64,000 nucleotides of DNA from Sphingopyxis sp. MWB1. Its GTDB lineage: Bacteria > Pseudomonadota > Alphaproteobacteria > Sphingomonadales > Sphingomonadaceae. Each line of letters starts with the position of its first letter. The first letter of the stretch is position 1. The position numbers and the translations under genes are program-made. The stretch covers positions 620,001 through 684,000 of the forward strand of contig NZ_JQFJ01000002.1 in the NCBI RefSeq assembly GCF_000763945.1, in the 5' to 3' direction. Below are positions 60,869 through 64,000 of the stretch, in pieces. The notes under the pieces were generated by a model. That model made no database searches, was not told where the DNA came from, and was given only the letters and a program-made list of their open reading frames with translations.

Positions 60869-62155
60869 TTAGATGGTTTCGGTCGCGTCTTCGGGGATCA
60901 TCCCCATCGCGATCTGATATTCGCGCTTCACCGCTTCGGGCTGGCCGACCTGGTGCTGATAATCGGGGCGGTTGATCCGATATTGCAGCGTGTCGCCGAG
61001 CCGCCGGCTTTCCTCGAGCGTCATCGAGGCGGTGAAGAGTTCCTTGTGCTTGATCGGCAGTTCGACGCAGCGGTTGAATTCCGCGTCGCGGATCACCGCC
61101 TTGGGATCGCCCTCGCCCGCCTCGACCAATTTCATGTTCGCTTCGAAGCTGCGGCGCATCATGACGATGCCCCAGTCGCTCTTGCCCAGATGTTCCTGCG
61201 TGCGGTCGGCGATCACCCCCTGCCCGGCCCAGGCGACAATGTCCTGGTTCATCACATGGCTGGTGATCCACTGGCCCCGATCATCCTTTACCGGCCCCTT
61301 CCAATAAGGGATGCGCTGCTGGGAGAAGGGTTCGCGGTCGGCGGGGACGCGGTGGAACATCCAGGTGACCGACAGCGTGTTTTCATCGTCGACAGGCACG
61401 CGCCATTCGATGTGGTCGCCCAGGAAAAAGGCGTTGGGCCAGAGCGCGGTCGCGCCCACGGTCCAGTGCGGATTGTCCTTGTCGGTATCTTCGCGCACGC
61501 GCTTGTAGATATGGCCGAACTCAAATTCCTCGAACGCCAGTTCAAGATGGGTGGGGCCATAGCTGCCGTCGCCCTTCAGCACCGACGACCAGTTGCGGTG
61601 CATCCATTCGAAATGGACGGGATCGCAACTGTTTTCCTGGCACTGGAACCAGTTGCACGGCACGTCGGCAAAGACGATCTGCTGAAAGCCATTGGCCCAG
61701 GTGAAGGGTTCCCAATTGGGAACGAGCGGCGCGGGCTGCGGCCCCATATAGGCCCAGAGCATCCCCGCCTTTGCCTCCACCGGATAGGCTTTGGTGCGGA
61801 TCTTGTCCTTGAAGCGCGCCTTGGGGTTGGCGATATCCTCGAACGGCTGTTCGAGGCACTGGCCCGACCCCGCGAAGCACCAGCCATGATAGCTGCAGCG
61901 CAGCCCTTCTTCCTCGATAATTCCGTTCGCCATGTCGGCGCGGCGGTGCGGGCAGTGGCGGTCGATGAGGCCATAGCTGCCATTTTTCGACTTGAACGCG
62001 ACCAGATCCTCGCCAAGAAGGCGCAGGGGCTTGATGCCCAGATCGTCGATTTCGGCGACCGCCGCAAAGGGGTGCCAATAGCGCCGGAGCAACTCGCCCA
62101 TCGGGGTGCCCGGTCCCACCTGTGTGAAGCGTTGATTCTGTTCGGCCCGCACCAT
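60869..62155 (-). CDS. Rieske oxygenase large subunit (phthalate dioxygenase-like)
   Basis: A 428-aa protein. Rieske cluster C68-P-H70 ... C87-S-Y-H90; mononuclear iron site N175-x2-D178-x2-H181-x4-H186 (NSCDPVHFEWMH). It activates O2 for dioxygenation or demethylation of an aromatic carboxylate. It needs a reductase and ferredoxin, absent from the cluster as seen. A gap of 112 bp with a candidate operator lies upstream. Confidence 0.94.
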   Translation of the reverse strand: MVRAEQNQRFTQVGPGTPMGELLRRYWHPFAAVAEIDDLGIKPLRLLGEDLVAFKSKNGSYGLIDRHCPHRRADMANGIIEEEGLRCSYHGWCFAGSGQCLEQPFEDIANPKARFKDKIRTKAYPVEAKAGMLWAYMGPQPAPLVPNWEPFTWANGFQQIVFADVPCNWFQCQENSCDPVHFEWMHRNWSSVLKGDGSYGPTHLELAFEEFEFGHIYKRVREDTDKDNPHWTVGATALWPNAFFLGDHIEWRVPVDDENTLSVTWMFHRVPADREPFSQQRIPYWKGPVKDDRGQWITSHVMNQDIVAWAGQGVIADRTQEHLGKSDWGIVMMRRSFEANMKLVEAGEGDPKAVIRDAEFNRCVELPIKHKELFTASMTLEESRRLGDTLQYRINRPDYQHQVGQPEAVKREYQIAMGMIPEDATETI

Positions 62156-62195
62156 GCGTCTCCCTAATTTATGAGACGTGTCTGGCTTTCTGGAA

Positions 62196-62210
62196 CGCTA
62201 TACGCAACAC
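62196..62210. promoter_or_regulatory. Candidate operator ahead of Rieske gene
   Basis: CGCTATACGCAACAC, 41 bp upstream of the Rieske start. It matches 12 of 15 bases with the motif in the divergent promoter at 56221-56235. Confidence 0.45.
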
Positions 62211-62267
62211 GAGCTGCTCATAGTTGCACATATCGCAACAAGTCGCAGATCTGACATAATCGCCCAA

Positions 62268-62477
62268 TCAGCGCGGTTTGCCTTTCCGGCGCTGGGCGGC
62301 GAGCGTGATGGCCTCTGCCACCACTGCCGGATCGCCGATATGGTTGATCAGGATCAGGTTGAGCCGCGCCGCCAGCTTCAGACTCTCTTCGGTCGAGGCA
62401 TCCGCGTGCATCGCGATCAGCCTTTCATAGATGTCGTCGACCCCGGCGATATTGGGTTCGGTGATCAGGCCGGTCAT
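62268..62477 (-). CDS. DUF2783 family protein
   Basis: A 69-aa protein, MTGLITEPNIAGVDDIYERL then HIGDPAVVAEAITLAAQ, matching the small DUF2783 family that accompanies FAD-dependent aromatic monooxygenases. It overlaps the monooxygenase stop by 4 bp. Function unknown, possibly a small partner. Confidence 0.8.
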   Translation of the reverse strand: MTGLITEPNIAGVDDIYERLIAMHADASTEESLKLAARLNLILINHIGDPAVVAEAITLAAQRRKGKPR

Positions 62478-64000
62478 AGTTCCTTCCCCTTTGCCCGCGC
62501 GATCGCCGCACGGACGGCGTCGGCATCGGGATGGCGCCAGCGCGCGCAGACATAATGATCGGGCCGCACCAGACAGGCGGTGCCGGGTTCGATCGCATAG
62601 CGCGCGCGCAGCACATCATCCCCCGTCCCCGGTTCGATGAGCGCAAAGCCGTCGGCCGCCGCGGCGGTCGCGCCGTCGGCCCAGCCGTCGGCGATCAGCG
62701 TGAAGCCCGCGCCCAGGCTTTCGAGGAGCCAGCCGGTACCGAGCGGCGCGTCGAGCGCAGGAAAGCCCGGCGCGATGCCCGCGCCGCGCCAGTCGTCGGC
62801 ATCGGGGGTGTTCAGCGGGCTGGCGGGCAAGGCCACCGCGGTCGACAGCCGCCCCGAATTGACGAAGGGTCGCGCGAAGGGCAGCTCGTTCGCGAGTTCG
62901 AGCACCGCGTCGCGATAGGCGCTGCTCGCCGCCGTTTTTGGCGTCATGAAATCGGTCGAGCGGCTGGAGTTCAGGATATTCTCGTCGGCGATCGCGATCG
63001 CTTCGGTATCATAGCTTTCGAGCAGCACCGCCCCCGCCTCGCCCTTCAGGATCAGGTCTAGCTTCCACCCCAGATTGTCGACATCGGCGAGGCCGCCGTT
63101 GCAGCCGCGCGCGCCAAAGGGCGAAACCAGATGCGCGCTGTCGCCCGCAAAGACCACGCGGCCGTGGACGAAGCGCGCCATGCGGCGGCACTGGAAGGTA
63201 TAGACGCTATACCATTCGGGTTCATATTCGACATCATCGCCCAGCATAGCGCGGACGAGCGGATCGACATTTTCAGGTTTTACAGCGGCTTCGCGGTCAA
63301 TGTTCCAGCCAAGCTGGAAGTCGAGCCGCCACACATCGTCGGGCTGTTTGTGCATCAGCGCCGACTGGCCGGGGTTGAACGGCGGGTCGAACCAGAACCA
63401 GCGTTCGGACGGCCGATCCCCCTTCATCTTCACATCGGCGATGAGGAAATTATCCTCGAACACCCGGCCTTCGAAATCGAGGCCGAGCGCGTCGCGCACC
63501 GCCGAGCGGCTGCCGTCGCAGGCGATGAGCCATTCGGCGTCGATGCGATAGCTGCCCTCTGCCGTTTCGACCGTCACGCGGACGCCGTCGGCGTGTGTCT
63601 CTACCCCGCCCAGCCGATGGCCCCAGCGCAGGTCGACATTGGGCAGCGCGCCGAGCGCGTCGATCAGCCGATCCTCGACATGATATTGCTGGATGTTGAT
63701 GAAGCCGGGGCGCTTTTGATTTTTGACCGGCAGCATGTCGAACTGGAACACCGGTTCTTCGCGGTTGCCCCAGAACACCTTGCCGACGTTCCAGACCACG
63801 CCCTTTTCGACCATCGCGTCGCCGACCCCCAGCCGGTCGAAAATGTCGAGCGAGCGTTTGGCAAAGCAGATCGCCTTTGACCCCGCCGCCACGAAATCGA
63901 GCTGTGCGAGCAGCACCACCGGATGGCCGCGCCGCCCGAGGTCAAGCGCCATGGCGAGACCCACCGGCCCCGCCCCGACGATGACCAGCGGCGCCTGCTG
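62474..64000 (-). CDS. FAD-dependent aromatic monooxygenase, partial
   Basis: The frame is open from the window's right edge (QQAPLVIVGAGPVGLAMALDLG), so the start lies beyond base 64000. GxGxxG FAD motif GAGPVG, DG motif LIACDGSRSAVRDALG, GDSAHLVSPFGARGCNGGLADVDNLGWKL. It belongs to the PheA/MhpA-type aromatic hydroxylases. The last 100 residues form the thioredoxin-like end. It hydroxylates an aromatic ring using NAD(P)H. First gene of the minus-strand operon in view. Confidence 0.93.
   Translation of the reverse strand, partial: QQAPLVIVGAGPVGLAMALDLGRRGHPVVLLAQLDFVAAGSKAICFAKRSLDIFDRLGVGDAMVEKGVVWNVGKVFWGNREEPVFQFDMLPVKNQKRPGFINIQQYHVEDRLIDALGALPNVDLRWGHRLGGVETHADGVRVTVETAEGSYRIDAEWLIACDGSRSAVRDALGLDFEGRVFEDNFLIADVKMKGDRPSERWFWFDPPFNPGQSALMHKQPDDVWRLDFQLGWNIDREAAVKPENVDPLVRAMLGDDVEYEPEWYSVYTFQCRRMARFVHGRVVFAGDSAHLVSPFGARGCNGGLADVDNLGWKLDLILKGEAGAVLLESYDTEAIAIADENILNSSRSTDFMTPKTAASSAYRDAVLELANELPFARPFVNSGRLSTAVALPASPLNTPDADDWRGAGIAPGFPALDAPLGTGWLLESLGAGFTLIADGWADGATAAAADGFALIEPGTGDDVLRARYAIEPGTACLVRPDHYVCARWRHPDADAVRAAIARAKGKEL

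Overview
The window is high-GC alphaproteobacterial DNA. Several things suggest Sphingomonadaceae, possibly Sphingopyxis: TonB receptors with FecI/FecR partners, a class II AroA, a FYDLN-type zinc protein, MucR/DUF736-type mobile genes and aromatic catabolism genes. The genus is an inference from gene content only.

Positions 1 to about 19,290 are one end of an integrative mobilizable or conjugative island. It is inserted at the 3' end of a tRNA-Gly gene and closed by a P4-type tyrosine integrase. The left end lies outside the window. From left to right it holds: (i) a compact, mostly overlapping restriction-like cassette (partial HNH-like protein, BglII-like protein, ParB-like protein, SNF2 translocase, DUF3883-like nuclease, then a convergent C5-cytosine methyltransferase); (ii) a Ti/MOB-Q type transfer block (DUF6118 protein, TraA relaxase-helicase, an oriT-like nic core, TraC, TraD) with no type IV secretion genes in view; (iii) a minus-strand operon of ArdC antirestriction protein, sigma-region-4-like protein, MNT-HEPN fusion, MucR-like regulator and a small Cys protein; (iv) AlpA and DUF736 genes and a nested inverted-repeat region; (v) a two-gene, lower-GC cargo beside the integrase.

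Positions 19,290 to 45,940 are mostly ordinary chromosome. They carry dinB, prfC, an iron-uptake operon (TonB siderophore receptor, small membrane protein, PepSY reductase-like protein), an enoyl-CoA hydratase, an HD-domain protein, an Rrf2 regulator, a porin-like barrel, the aroA-(membrane protein)-cmk-rpsA-ihfB run, an ABC-2 exporter, a peptide-type substrate-binding lipoprotein, a prolyl oligopeptidase, an rlmB-type methyltransferase, a ferredoxin, alkA, and tRNA-Ala, tRNA-Leu and tRNA-Tyr genes.

Positions 46,070 to 54,300 are a cell-surface signalling locus: FecR anti-sigma, ECF sigma, a TonB receptor with an N-terminal STN domain, a small PraB-like secreted protein and a second TonB-receptor-like barrel. 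The same 29-bp promoter-like element precedes the sigma gene, the receptor gene and the secreted-protein gene, so the sequence itself suggests the regulon.

Positions 54,340 to 64,000 are an aromatic ring-cleavage cluster: IclR regulator, LigB-type extradiol dioxygenase, two FAH-family hydrolases, aldehyde dehydrogenase, ACMSD-like amidohydrolase, Rieske oxygenase, DUF2783 protein and an FAD monooxygenase that runs off the window. A related 15-bp motif lies in the divergent promoter region and ahead of the Rieske gene. It is a candidate operator.
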